A DNA stretch of 64,000 nucleotides from Cryptomeria japonica (Eukaryota > Streptophyta > Pinopsida > Cupressales > Cupressaceae). A program made the translations under genes and the position numbers. Every line of letters begins with the position of its first letter. Position 1 is the stretch's first letter. This document shows positions 1 to 11,767 of this stretch, piece by piece. Location of the stretch: the NCBI RefSeq assembly GCF_030272615.1, contig NC_081406.1, positions 266,584,192-266,648,191 of the forward strand. The letters are read 5' to 3'. Under the pieces are notes generated by a model, which worked only from the letters and a program-made list of their open reading frames with translations, was not told the DNA's origin and searched no databases.

Positions 1-429
1 AAGTTCATAATTAAATTATCCTTAGTAAGTTTTAAAATTGTAGACTATATGCTCTTAAAATTAAGTTACTCAACCCGTTAAGAATCATTGGGACACTTGA
101 TTGGTCTTTAGAGATTAACTTACATTAATACAAATGCTTAAATTTAATCGTTATTTTGGACTCATTAAATCTTCTTACATCATGCAAATTTCTCATAGAT
201 TAATTACTTTCATTAATGGTTCTTAGCATGCGAGTTATTTATGGAATAATTACATCTTTCATGCAATTACTATTATGCAAGTTTTGTGATGGTCATTATT
301 ATGCAAATTACACTTCAAGTAGTTATTTCAATTATTTACGCTTTCATTTTTGTTATTCGTAGTTAGAAAACTAAACAAAGGAAGTTGGAAAACCAAAACT
401 AGCAGCGTTTGGTATATATGGTGCCTCTG

Positions 430-1200
430 GGTCACGCTTACGGGTAATGCCGTCGTGTTGAACTACTGCACTTAACGCCTAATAAAGCTGCATTAACGAC
501 GTCTGTGGCATCGTCCCTATAAATCGTCGGGGAGTAATAAGGGTCAGTTGGGAGTTAAAATCCAAGGGGCGGGTAATCCCTCTTGGATCGATAATTTAAT
601 AAGATAACTATTAAATGATTTTCACATCCGTTGAGATACACCATAGTAAATCACTTTTTAAGGATGGTCAAGTTAAATACCCTCATGAAGTTTATTTCTT
701 TATTTATTTATTTCATCTTGAAGGGATATTGGTGATTTGCAATTGGGTGACGCTCATGATAAGTATTAGGGTCTAGTTATTTTGTTTAGGCCACAAGCAA
801 TAGGCCATTTTGAGCCTTCGCTTAAGCGCTACCATTGTGGGTAGCAACCGCAGAGAAACTGTCTGGGACACTGACCCTAGAAAGGGTTGCGTACCCACAA
901 ATCAGTTTACATCAAACCATAGATTAGAAAATAGAACTACATACTTTACGCCTTGATCCCGTGCCGAAGCGGGTATGTAGGCAGTCTTGGGACGGAGTTG
1001 TCCCTCGTACTCAGGCGTTCGTGGGTGGGGTCTAGGCTTGGTTGAGTAAGAATCCTAATTGAAAGATAAGATAATCAAATTTAATTCAATGCATACTCGG
1101 AAGGAATCCTGTATGGATTCGCTTGACTTCCCGAGGCTTTAAGCCAAATTCCGAGGCGGAATTCAAGCTTGTATTATTTTTAATTACTCCTAAGGATGGC
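430..1200. mobile_element. Hairpin-rich, GC-richer block, probably part of an LTR or other retroelement end
   Basis: The block has no ORF and is clearly richer in G+C than its surroundings. A TATAAAT box lies at 518-524. A segment at 961-984 (core CGGGTATGTAGGCAG) resembles the GTAGGCA-type stretch I associate with Ty3/gypsy LTRs; that is recollection, not a search. Short perfect hairpins occur throughout: ACGG/CCGT (440-453), ATCCAAG/CTTGGAT (560-588), CGCTTAAGCG (819-828), GCTACC/GGTAGC (828-845), ACCCT/AGGGT (874-887), CCCG/CGGG (958-973), GGGAC/GTCCC (989-1004). I could not define TG/CA ends or a target-site duplication, so the LTR reading is an inference. Confidence 0.35.
1096..1163. repeat. 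Three adjoining perfect hairpins, one nested
   Basis: CTCGGAAG (1096-1103) pairs with CTTCCCGAG (1127-1135) with one bulged base and encloses GAATCC-TGTAT-GGATTC (1104-1120). GGCTT-T-AAGCC (1135-1145) follows directly, then AATTCCG-AGG-CGGAATT (1147-1163). The TGTAT loop of the nested hairpin is close to the CGTAT loop repeated in the array at 1251-1446. Function is unknown; the structure is read directly from sequence. Confidence 0.85.
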
Positions 1201-1250
1201 GACCTCGGTGCATTCTTGTTAGAAGAGTGTAGTACTTAGTGAGTGGCTCA

Positions 1251-1452
1251 GGACCCGAATGGTCCCGATGAGTCTAAGTCTCTGGCCAGAGCATCTCCTA
1301 TCCCGTTTGGATGGATGCCTACCCCGTATGGGTAGATGCCTATCCCGTATTGGATAGATGGAATTTTACGTCCCGTATGGACAATTGCCTAACCCGTATG
1401 GTTAGAAGCTCATCCCGAATGGATGAATGCCTAATCCTAATTGGATGGATGC
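1251..1452. repeat. Tandem array of loop-conserved, stem-variable hairpins
   Basis: Eight successive units fit the form NNNCC-CGTAT-GGN'N'N', mostly followed by a spacer like GATGCC. Stems: GGACC/GGTCC (1251-1265), ATCC/GGAT (1300-1312), TACCC/GGGTA (1320-1334), TATCC/GGATA (1341-1356), GTCC/GGAC (1370-1382), TAACC/GGTTA (1390-1404), TCATCC/GGATGA (1410-1426), ATCC/GGAT (1434-1446). The loop is CGTAT, CGAAT, CGTTT, CGTATT or TAATT. The inner CC/GG pairs are constant, while the outer pairs differ between units yet stay complementary. Simple duplication with random drift would not keep this pairing. Confidence 0.9.
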
Positions 1453-2479
1453 CCAGAGTATGCAATTGAATAAAACATAATGAAAAAAAAAAAAATAATA
1501 CTCAATTTTTGTTGAATCAATTTTGGTGGGTTATTACAATCAAAATTTATTCCCTTCCATAATGTCCGTTTTGTTTCTTTTTCCTTGCCACCATTAACGG
1601 ACTATAGTCCATTATATTTAGTCCATTTTTCTACTAGATATTCTTGGCCATTTATTGTACTAATTCCTTTCCACCGTTAATGGTGTTGTCTATTTAACCA
1701 TGAATTTAACTTGTACTTTTCCACATTAATTTCTTAAATAATGGATGAATAATAGGTGGACATTAGTCAAAGGTATAGGAATCTTTGAGGAAAACTTAGA
1801 AAGTAGCTCAAAGACATGATATCAAATCAAATTTGCATATTACGCTTTATAAAACATTAATGAGGAAATCATCCATCACTTTCATGATTTATTGTGTTTA
1901 TTTATAAATCATTTTATAAGAAATTCTATGGAAGGTAGTTATGGAGATATTTTATAATAAATTTTTGTTTATTCTTAATTTAATATCGAGAGTATATATC
2001 ATCTAGGAACATAAAATTTGAAAGAATATTTTGAATCAACAAATTCTCAATAAAAATATGAATAGCACTATGATACTCTACTTTTGTCAAAGAAAAGTGG
2101 TCATTGTTTCTTTTTAGATCAAGTGATAAGACTTGAACCTCTAGTAAAATTTTGACTATTAACATTGCTAAAAGAATTATTTTTATACCTTACTAATGTA
2201 TTCACAAATCCCCATATTTTTTTTCAAATATGTCAAATTTTTAAGCCCTGAAAATTTAGCAAAGAATCCTCTTTATTTATTTCTACTAGCTATAATATTG
2301 ATACTAGTCTAAATTTGCATATATCAAACTTTTAAATCTATATTGTTGACTCACATTGAAATCCATTCTATGAAAATTATTTTAGGACATATTTAGTATG
2401 TTTCTAAGCTTAAGATCTATCCTCAAGGTGCCATGTAAAAATTAAAAGTTGTCTCTTAATTTTTTCTTGTCTCTTACAA
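1453..2479. other. AT-rich spacer, nothing recognised
   Basis: Only AT-rich, low-complexity sequence and short chance ORFs are seen. There is no conserved domain, LTR end or RNA gene that I can recognise. Confidence 0.6.
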
Positions 2480-2700
2480 ATGGTTGGTAAGGTTGTGCTA
2501 AGGCTTTGGGTTCTTCCCATGTAGGTCCAAGGTTCAATTCACATCGATTGGGTTTACTTGGTTGTTGGCCTGATTAGGCTAGGTCTTAGCCCAAGGGGTT
2601 TATGGGGGGCGGGGGGGAGGGGGGAAGAGGATTCCCTTGTCTTGAGCTAAGCTCCAAGTCACTAGGATGCCCTTGCCAATTCCCCTTGGTAAAAAGTACT
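2480..2700 (+). mobile_element. tRNA-derived SINE-like copy, plus orientation
   Basis: The segment has an RNA polymerase III B-box match, GGTTCAATTC, near 2530, preceded by a GGTAAGGTTGTGC stretch in the A-box position. The block GCTTTGGGT...CCAT...GGTC...GGTTC also occurs in the minus-strand copy at 4566-4745, so the two look like members of one family. The copy then runs through a G-rich tract and ends near CCCCTTGGTAAAAAG. I could not identify a target-site duplication, so the ends are approximate. A decayed tRNA pseudogene is a less likely alternative. Confidence 0.45.
2604..2625 (+). other. G-quadruplex-type G tract
   Basis: Three runs of six or seven G separated by single C and A bases can provide four G3 tracts with very short loops on the plus strand. 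It lies inside the SINE-like copy. Folding is inferred from the motif only. Confidence 0.6.
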
Positions 2701-3959
2701 ATATATTATTGTACTTGTTAGTAAATATATTTATCATTGCAACATCTTTTCTATTTAATAACTTGACTCAATCCAATAAGTAATGACAACATTCATAATA
2801 TCTAGATAGCTTGTTACTAGTTTAAAAATCTTCCTTTGTGTTTGAGAGGGTAACTCTCTCATAAGATATGTTTAATTTTTAAGCGAGTATCCTTCTAACT
2901 AGAAAGTGGGAAAGTAACACATATAGAAATAAATGAAATAAGGAAAGCCTAGAAGTACAACTTGAAACTGAGCACAAAGTCTCAAATATAGCAATACCAC
3001 CACAAGAAAATGTATAGATTGAAAAGATTACCCACCACATATAATTTTAACATTTAAAGACAAATAATAACATTGCAGATTTTGTGAAGAGAAATTAAAT
3101 CCACAAGAATATATAGAATCTTTGTGAATGTAATTACAATTTAACATAAAAAAAATACACAACATAAAAAATCAAAGACATAAAGTTCATTTGAATCCTT
3201 ATCACTTCAACAATATTTAAGAGCCATAAATCTCTTCAATGAGTTTCTATACATTTTTTGTGAAAATATTTCTCAAATGAAAAATAAAGAAGGAACAAAC
3301 CCTTTGGAGAAGTAGACTTAAAAGCTAATTATATAAAGTATAATTGCTTCTTGTGAATAATTGCTTTTTAAGAAGACTTATAATTAAAAATAAATTTCAT
3401 TCATATTTTTCTTTCCTATGAATAATATCTAATTTTTATTTATTACAAAATTGCAATAAAAATTACTTTATGTAAAAGTAAACAATTTTTTTTTTCTATG
3501 CCTTTATCTTTGGAGGTGCATCTTTATTTTGATTGGAGGTGCTATCCTTGAATATTGGTCTATGCAACAACAAGTTTAGCTTTTTAATCCTTGAATTTAG
3601 GGAAAAAGGGAGGTAATACTTGCCATTAAGTATAGATATGCTACTTAACCTTTGTTGACATGCATCCCATTTTTTCATTAATGAAAAGTTTCCTTATCCC
3701 ATGTTTCCTTTAATATCATTTCTTTGAAGTCTTTCTTAACAACAAAAATATATGAAAAAACATAATCTCTCATAATATCAATTGTGGATGAAGAAAAAGT
3801 GAAATTATAAAATAGGAACACCATAATTAAAGTATTAAATTTCATGATCAATCATTTCAATAGTGCATGAGATTAATGCATCAAATAAAACAAAACAATA
3901 ATCAATGTTTCTTCGTCAAAGATTATGTCATTCCATTGTCCTTGAATACAATTCAATAA
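2701..3959. other. AT-rich spacer, nothing recognised
   Basis: No coding potential beyond chance ORFs. Base composition is AT-rich with poly-A and poly-T runs. No repeat boundary was identified. Confidence 0.55.
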
Positions 3960-5041
3960 TTTGATATATTGGTTGCCCAATTCACCAACATGATGATAAC
4001 ATTCAGTGTATATAAAATTGATAGGATTTGGATACTTGATAAATGCTCTCATTGATCAGAGAGATTTTATTCATAAATTTAGTGGAGATTTGATGAATGG
4101 TCAGGATTGAATTTGGGATGGGACCTTAAATTCAATCCATGATTTGGAAGATTAATGAAGAGATGTCACATGCATAGTAGAGTTATACACTATTTTATTT
4201 TTAATTAATATAACTCACTCAATGCAATTGGGGAGTCAGATTGATTAATTAATTGAGTGCATGATAGATTAAAGAGGAGTTGATTGTTGCATGGATGTGT
4301 GAAGTGGATTTAATTGATGAATTAACTGAACGAGGTAGAATTATTATTCAAAATAAATTATTAACTTTATTTAATTCATGTGCATGCTTGGAAAAATAAT
4401 AAATAAATAAAATATTAACTTTATTTATTTATAATATAAGTTAAAGATAGAAAAGTAAATTAAATTTATTTATTTAATTGTAGAGGAAATGTTAGCTAAT
4501 TAAATAATTAAAATTAATTATAGTGGATTAGAAGAATAAAATTGATGATTTTTCATTTTGTTAATCTAGGGTATCCTTGCGACCCAACCCGATGCCCATT
4601 TGGGGTGAGCCAAGGCAAGACTAGTCCCTGGAGATGTACCAAGACACCCGCAAGCCAAGTGCATCGGTTGATTCTAGGCCTCAGAGTCGAACCAAAGACC
4701 AATGGAGAGCAGACCCAAAGCCCAAGCTAACTCCACTACCCTTTCGAGCTAATTAAATTGATAAATTAGTTAAATAATTAAATAATATTTAATTAAAGAG
4801 GATGAAAATATCAATTTGATGAATAATATTAATTAAATAACTTATAAATTATTTAATTTATTTATTAGGCATTAGGTGATAAGATGGTGTCCTATGTGTA
4901 TTAGGTGATAGGATGATTAAATGAATTAGGAAAAAACCAAGACCTAGGTGATGTAGATGAATTAGGTGAAATGAATGAATCAAGTGATGTGATGAGATGA
5001 AGCAAGTGATTAGGTGAAAGCAACACTTTTAGGTGTCTACA
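3960..5041 (-). mobile_element. Ty3/gypsy-type LTR remnant, minus orientation
   Basis: On the minus strand the sequence starts TGTAGACACC at 5041, directly after a polypurine tract (5042-5055). The arrangement is the same as the PPT-LTR junction of the intact gypsy-type element near 30680-30700. The low-coordinate end of the LTR is not certain; about 3960 is a guess from sequence character. No partner LTR was found in the window. A SINE-like copy lies inside. Confidence 0.4.
4566..4745 (-). mobile_element. tRNA-derived SINE-like copy, minus orientation
   Basis: Read on the minus strand it has an A-box-like TAGTGGAGTTAGC and a B-box GGTTCGACTC about 35 bp apart. It shares GCTTTGGGT and flanking blocks with the copy at 2480-2700. 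AAATTGAT occurs on both flanks (near 4537-4544 and 4755-4762), a plausible short target-site duplication. No protein is encoded. Confidence 0.5.
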
Positions 5042-5055
5042 TTTTGCCCCTCTTC
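5042..5055 (-). other. Polypurine tract of the gypsy-type remnant
   Basis: The minus strand reads GAAGAGGGGCAAAA directly before the TGTAGACACC LTR start. It closely resembles the PPT at 30680-30692 (AAAGAGGGGCAAA). Confidence 0.5.
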
Positions 5056-5759
<704 letters not shown>

Positions 5760-5909
5760 TTATTAATATAAAATAATTTATCAATTAAATATAAACAAAT
5801 TTTATTGATAAATATTTACATGTTACATTGTTTAATATGACATTCATAATGTTATTAAAAATAATATCAAAATAAATAGAAATATTTTATATTTTGACCT
5901 ATTCATGGG

Positions 5910-6371
5910 TTGTCTAAGGTTGATCTTAGTGTTGTTAGGGAGTTGGTGGATGTTTGGAAAAAACCGAAACAGGGGTGGATCAAAATCAATTTTGATGGAG
6001 CTTTGAGGGGCAACCTAGGCATTTCAGGTGTAGGATGCATGGCGTGCAATGAGGAAGGTAAAATCCTCCTTAAGGGTGCTCAACGATTACAAAATGGGAT
6101 GAATAACGAAGCAAAAGTGCAAGCAGCTTTGTTTGCAATAGAAATGGCTAATAACTTGAAGGTCTTGAAGGTACATCTGGAAGGGGAATCACAAGTAATT
6201 GTAGATGCAATTGTGAATGGATCGTCCCCATGTTATAGAATTAGCAAATTCATTTCTACCATCTGCTCAAAGCAACACACTTTCCATGATTTTTGAATTT
6301 CACATATCAAAAGAGAAGGAAATGGGGTGGAAGATTTTTTGTCCAATGTGACGTGTGGATTGGACTAGTAT
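5910..6371 (+). pseudogene. LINE RNase H domain remnant
   Basis: The frame shows the plant LINE RNase H pattern: GWIKINFDGALRGN at the first catalytic Asp strand, a NNEAKVQAALFAIEMA helix with the conserved Glu, and LEGESQVIVDAI, where Glu stands at the usual Asp position. A TGA at 6294-6296 interrupts it. The same frame then continues through HIKREGNGVEDFLSN, the usual end of this domain, to a stop at 6369-6371. In the LINE this domain would degrade RNA in RNA-DNA hybrids. It is clearly inactive here. Confidence 0.8.
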
Positions 6372-7659
6372 GTGACCAAGTGGTGGGGTAGTGCATATGA
6401 AGAAGTGCAATGGGGTTCGTAGGCATTTTAAAATGATTGGTTGAGACTACTTGAACATGCATTGAGAGGTATAGGAAGTGTAATCAAGTGTTTGTGCGGA
6501 GAAGGACTTCCCAAGGTAGGGACAATAATGGGAGTAACAGATAACTGTCAGTTAGCATGTTTTTCAATTCCAGAAGGGTATAGGATTTTAATGCAAGCTT
6601 CCACTATTTCATGGGGAAGCATGCGAACTTCACTCCAAAGAGAATAAGGCAACACTTTAAGTGAATGACATTAATGGGTCTAAATGCACGTTTTACACCA
6701 TTTATGATGGTTTTTTTTTATACTTTTGTCGATACATTTGTATGTGATTTTATTTTGTGGTGAGTTGGTGAAGTAATCCAGCAATGGACACAAATTTTAG
6801 TCTGAAAACAAAAAAGCAGCTTTGCCATTTCCTCGGGCCATTTTCGGAGCGAAGATTAAATGGTATGTTCCTGCACCAAGATGAGTTATTGACCAACTGC
6901 ATTCAACGACTATTGTGTGAGAATTATGGTGTGGTGGAGCATAAGTACCAAACAAACATGGAAGCGTACTCCCTCATAGTGGCATAGGTTTGGAATTTGA
7001 ACAGTCGTTGGGGCCAATTAAGAAGGTGGTGGAAGCCATTATTCCTGAAGACTACTGCTTAGGACTAGAAATAGTGTATGGGTAAGGGCTTTGACCTGTG
7101 TGAAGGGATTGTTAATTTTTACTGAATTGGAGGCCACAAGTACATTCTATATTTAAGGTGGCCGGATTATTAGCTGAGAGAATGTTACAGGGAGGAGGCA
7201 TGGGTGGGTTGGGAGGCTCTAAAAACATTTGTCAATTTGATGGAGGCAGAGGAAGAGTTGTAGAGAGCGGTTGAAGAGGCTCAAGTGCCAGAAGATGCAG
7301 AGACGAAAGAGGCAGAGAGTAGACCCTGGTCCTTCTTCCGGGTAGCTTGCTTGAATGTTGTTTTACTATTTTTTGAGTCAAGGGTTAATCCTTGTTTATC
7401 AGTATTAGAACTGTTTAAAGATTTGTATAGTCTATATCAACTAGATATATAGGTGGCTACTGTAATGAGCTATTTTTGTGCGCTCAAAGTGGTTTTTGCA
7501 GCCCCTGGTGGTTTTATTAGATGGTTAGTAGGTTGGGAAACAAGATGTTTTTTGAAGGGTGGTTTGGAGTTTTTTGGGTTTTCTAAAATTTGGACAACTA
7601 GCATGTAAATTTCCTTTATTAAATATTAAAAATTAAAAATTACCGATAAAAAAAATAAA
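6372..7659 (+). other. 3' part of LINE-1, no recognised protein
   Basis: Small ORFs at 6441-6647 and 6784-6987 lie here but have no recognisable motif. The region is followed by a T/G-rich 3' UTR and the LINE tail. It may be a decayed third ORF or simply UTR. Confidence 0.4.
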
Positions 7660-7928
7660 ATCAAAATAATGTTAAATTTTATCATAAAACAATAATAAAA
7701 TTGATTTTATTATACTTGTAAATTATAATGCATGCTACTAATAAATTTTTATAAGAGATAATAAAATAGGTTCATGAAATACTTCCTCCCCAAGATCTTG
7801 CATCATCTTGATGCATGCAAGTTCTCAATTTACAACATTAAGTAATGTCATGTTAAAAAATTATGTACATATACTTAACTCAACATATCATCAAATGCAA
7901 TTTTAATAAGGTCATAATTGAGTTTCAT

Positions 7929-10394
7929 TGAACACACTAGATATTGGGGGGGGGGGGGTGAATCAATATCTCTTAAAACTTAACTTTCATGCATCAAATT
8001 TTAATTCAATTCCTTAATCTAATCAACACTAATGAAAGATAAAGAAATCAAGACAAGTGCACAAGAGGACACTAGATATACAGGGAAACCCAATCGGGGA
8101 AAAACCATGATGAGAGAGGCTGCTTGGAGCTACTATCCAAATCCAACCTCACAAGATAAAACATATTTACAACTTTGTTTTAGGGATACCCAAGGAAGCT
8201 ACAACTCCATTAAAATACATTTTTATGGCTACAATCAATGGAATTTTACTACTCCTTGAATACCACACATTTATAGAAAAGGAAACAACCTCAGAATATC
8301 ATGAACAATTTTTAAATTTACACCACAACACTTCAACACCATCAGATGCTTTTAGGTCACTATCCCCAATAAAATTTTGGATTGTCTGAATATAGATACA
8401 TTTATCTCACTGCTTCCAATATGCTTAAAGCATTTTTTTCCACACTTCACGACTCCCTAATTACTATCCACATCCACACATATTGCAACTTATTTTATCT
8501 TTCATTTATATCCTCTACAAATATCAATAACCTTCACTAGGTCGACCAAGTATGATGAAACATGCATTGTCCAAGAGGCCAGACCAAACAACATTAGTAG
8601 AGAAAAGAGAACAATTAAGGTCCAATCCAAGGATAAAAATGACCTAGTTCAATGTTGGAATATATCTCATGGATGCTTGCAATAATATCAAAATGTGGCA
8701 CACATACTTCAGGTTGGCCAGGATGAAACATGCATCCCCCAAGGAGGTTTGCCCCAAACACTTTTGTGGTGGAAGGGAAGTAAATGTAGATCAAGGCAAG
8801 AGATAGGCTAGACCAAAAACACCTTAGCACAACTCTCCATGTTGGTGTTATGTTGTGGAGTCATATCAGTCTCCAAGTGGCAGATTGTTGTTGTATGGAG
8901 CCTAATTAGACTCAAAGATTAAGTTTTCTCCACTTTTATCAACAAATTTTTCCCCCAAATTATTGAATAAGGGTTTGGGGGTAGCGCCCCTTGTGGGGTA
9001 TAGGGGAAACACCCTTGACATGCTCCCTATCATGGTATAGGGCAGGGTCGACATGGTCAAGGGGTAGTGCCCCTGTGGGGGTTTTTGGGGGCAACCCCCC
9101 TGAAAGCTCAAACAACTTTTATTATTTTATAAAGGCGTTAGGAGTTATTTTTCTATTGGCTGACATTGCTAACCCTATTTTTGTAACCAACATAAATATT
9201 TCTAAAACAAATAAGGGTTAGGGTTTTCTTGAGAGATTTTGTATCATTTTGCAGTGGTATTGAGTTGCAAGAGATTGTTGGTTGTAATCGGTTTGATTTA
9301 CTGGATAATAATATTGGACTCTTTGTTTGGTGGACGCAGCTTGAGTTTGGGTGAGCCACGTTAAAATTGTCTCCTCTTTGTTATTATTTATGTGTTTTTC
9401 ATTCCACTGTTTAATATTTTTTTCCATATAATTGATATTTTCAGCATGCAATTCCTAACAGTTGGCACAAACCACAATGCATTAGCATAAGTATCATAGG
9501 TCAACCAATCAACCAATTATCCTTCCAACACATTCAATCTAGTTAAAACCAATTCTAGAATGATCAAGAACAAAAATTCAGAGCACATGAAAACATCATG
9601 TCTTTTAACATAACTTGTGTACCATTATTTCATATTGTTACAAAAAATTAAGTTGGTGCAAACAAGGAGATACAAAACACTTCATTCCATGTAGGCCATA
9701 AAACATAGTCTTGAGATAGAACATTAGTGATCATACTTGTAGTACATCAACACTTGAAACTTTAATTGAAAGATTGTAAAGACAACATAAGCATGCCCAC
9801 CCAATTGTGGGAGAAAACACAAGCGCAGAGAAATGCAAAGCATTTCCTAGACTGGTTTGACATTCAACTAAACTATCTACATATTGCTCTTACTAGAACC
9901 ATATGTAGCAAATCCAGTGTCTTGAAAAGAGAAATATACATCATTCCCAGTACATAAAAGATAATTTACAAACTACAAATATTTTCAACACTAGAGAAAT
10001 GAGAAGTATTCTCCTAGATAGTCAATATTACTTCTTGCATTCTTATTCTTTCAATATATGGATAGACTAGAACATCTTTGTAACATAAATTCCTTACATA
10101 ATAACAACAAGATAGATCAATCAGTAGTTTATACCATGCTCAACATCATATCTAACTCATCATCATACTTCTAATCCTCATCTTAATATGTCATCATGAT
10201 AATTCTAATCCTCATCTTAATATGTCATCATGATACATAATACCACCTTAGTAAATGGGGTATGCCATATAACCATGAAATTTAGTATCATCATTGTACA
10301 TCATTAACATACAAGTGCAAGCATCAAATACATCAAACCACACTAAGGGTTGACATCAATAATAACACAATATGCTAACAAAATATTTACAACA
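7929..10394 (-). repeat. Copia-B 3' LTR, containing a solo LTR
   Basis: It is similar to 19658-21504 apart from the 615-bp insertion at 8846-9460. It ends ...TTTACAACA next to a PPT (10395-10409; minus strand GACAAAGGGGAGGAT). Confidence 0.85.
8846..9460 (+). mobile_element. Solo LTR of a third copia-type family
   Basis: The segment starts TGTTATGTTG and ends ATTCCTAACA. It is flanked by perfect GTTGG duplications (8841-8845 and 9461-9465) and has no equivalent in the partner LTR of Copia-B. Internal GTGGACGCAGC...GAGCCACGTTAAA resembles a copia LTR R/U5 region. The likely origin is LTR-LTR recombination of a full insertion. Confidence 0.85.
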
Positions 10395-10409
10395 ATCCTC
10401 CCCTTTGTC
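10395..10409 (-). other. Copia-B polypurine tract
   Basis: The minus strand reads GACAAAGGGGAGGAT immediately before the 3' LTR start TGTTGTAAATATT. Confidence 0.8.
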
Positions 10410-10618
10410 ATTGATGGAAAGACACATTCCACTCTCTCTCCTCTTTTGACACGAAGGTAAAAGGGAAAATTATCCCTTTTCCAATTTGCAATATTTCACA
10501 TTTTGCCCCTGTTAGCATCAACCACCTACCAGCTCCCCCTAAGTGGTAGACACCATCAATTTATGGATAAAGATAAGTCTTGAGTTACTCCCCTTGAATA
10601 GATGCATAATTTATGCAT

Positions 10619-10970
10619 CTAGTTATAAGGAGGATCAACAACTCCTATTTTATGCTTGAGATATTCAAAAGGATCCTTTGAAAGTGCCTATGCAAAGATG
10701 TCAACAAATTGGTCCTTTGTAGGTACATGCTCTAATTTCACTTCCTAATCTGTAACCTTCTCTCTTAAAAAGTGACATGGACTACATATATGCTTGGTTC
10801 TTGAATGCATCACCATATTCTTTGAAATTCCAATAGAACTAGTGTTATCATACAATATAGGAATGGGAACATCATTTATTACCTTGACATCCTTCAAGGT
10901 CTACTTCATCCACAACACTTGAGTACAACAAGATGTTGCATCAATATATTTTTCTTATGCGGGTGATAGA
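10619..10970 (-). pseudogene. Copia-B pol C-terminus (end of RNase H)
   Basis: The minus-strand frame shows the characteristic end of copia RT-RNase H: ATSCCTQVLWMK, a DNTSSIGISKN segment, HSRTKHI, and a late VPTKDQFVDIFA segment, ending DPPYN with TAG at 10619-10621. Internal TAG codons replace residues that are normally Gln or similar, for example after VLWMK. The segment joins in frame order to 17724-17875 across the Copia-A insertion and its ATAGA duplication. Confidence 0.85.
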
Positions 10971-11755
10971 TGTTAGGATTCCCAAAGATACTGAGAGTGG
11001 GGGTGAATTAGTATCTTGCCGGTTAACAAACTTTCTAATCTTATCAAACAAATTACATTCCAAAATAGTGTATCGGTAAACTAGAATTAATGCAGTAAAT
11101 AAGAACAATAACCACAACATAGAAAGCACACCATGACACAATATTTTTAATGAGGAAACCGAGTGTGGGAAAAACCTCGGTGGGATTTGTGACCCACAAT
11201 ATTCACTCACTGGCCAATAAATGAATATTACTTACAATAGGGGCCTGCACATGCAAGAAGACCAACTGCCTAGAGCTCATTGCTTAATTACAAAGGGAAG
11301 TTTCACTGACTTACAAAAATGGATTATGCAAATCCAATATCATGTACTGCTTCGGTTCAACATCTACTATGCTAGGTTCAGTAATGGTTTAAGATTATAA
11401 AATAACCATAGACCTTACTCCAAAATCTACCTTAGTATTCGCATAATACTTCTGCAATAATCTGACCATATCCACATATCCTAAATGTTCCTACAAGATC
11501 TCATACTTATATGAGTCTTATTACAATTCACCTTGTTGGCTTACAAAAAGATATTACAATTAAATTCAAAATATAATAAACAAAATCCTGTCGGCTAGGG
11601 TGCCGGTAATCATCTTACCGCTGCCGGTAAACTATCTGTCGGTGTAGAGTCTATCGGTGCTGGTGCCTGTCGGTGCCATAGGATTGTAAGGTTGCCATCA
11701 ATGACAATACCTTCAATCACCTACAATTTCTCATTGGAGTGTGCATTTGCCAACA
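10971..11755 (-). repeat. Copia-A 3' LTR
   Basis: 785 bp, TG...CA ends, collinear with 16929-17718 but with dozens of differences, concentrated near the G-rich end. It carries the hairpin AAGATACT/AGTATCTT around a G-rich loop (10986-11014). A small ORF seen in both LTRs (near 11210 and 17173, minus) is LTR sequence, not a gene. Confidence 0.93.
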
Positions 11756-11767
11756 ATCTCCCCCTTT
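11756..11767 (-). other. Copia-A polypurine tract
   Basis: The minus strand reads AAAGGGGGAGAT directly before the 3' LTR. Confidence 0.85.

Larger units (their letters stand above)
5876..7659 (+). mobile_element. LINE-1: 5'-truncated L1-type LINE
   Basis: It keeps only the C-terminal RNase H region of ORF2 and a 3' part, ending in AT-rich tail sequence (ATTAAAAATTAAAAATTACCGATAAAA). ATCAAAATAA occurs at 5866-5875 and 7660-7669 and may be the target-site duplication. EN and RT are absent. In-frame stops and a poorly conserved 3' part suggest it is old. The downstream segment (6372-7600) has fragmentary ORFs that I could not match to the third ORF of LINE-2 and LINE-4. Confidence 0.7.

Noticed and set aside
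1251..1452. CRISPR-like array
   Set aside because: Units are about 20-30 bp without unique spacers, and the window is plant-like. The repeats are hairpins, not repeat-spacer units.
2480..2600. Functional tRNA gene
   Set aside because: Only the promoter boxes resemble a tRNA. I could not form a full cloverleaf with an acceptor stem.
5910..6296. Possible small host RNase H gene
   Set aside because: The frame continues past the TGA, and the context (LINE 3' UTR and tail) shows it is a truncated LINE.
10941..11210. ORF beginning MSEYCGSQIPPRF, also present at 16931-17173
   Set aside because: Both copies lie in the paired Copia-A LTRs. The similarity is LTR duplication, and no known LTR-encoded protein fits.
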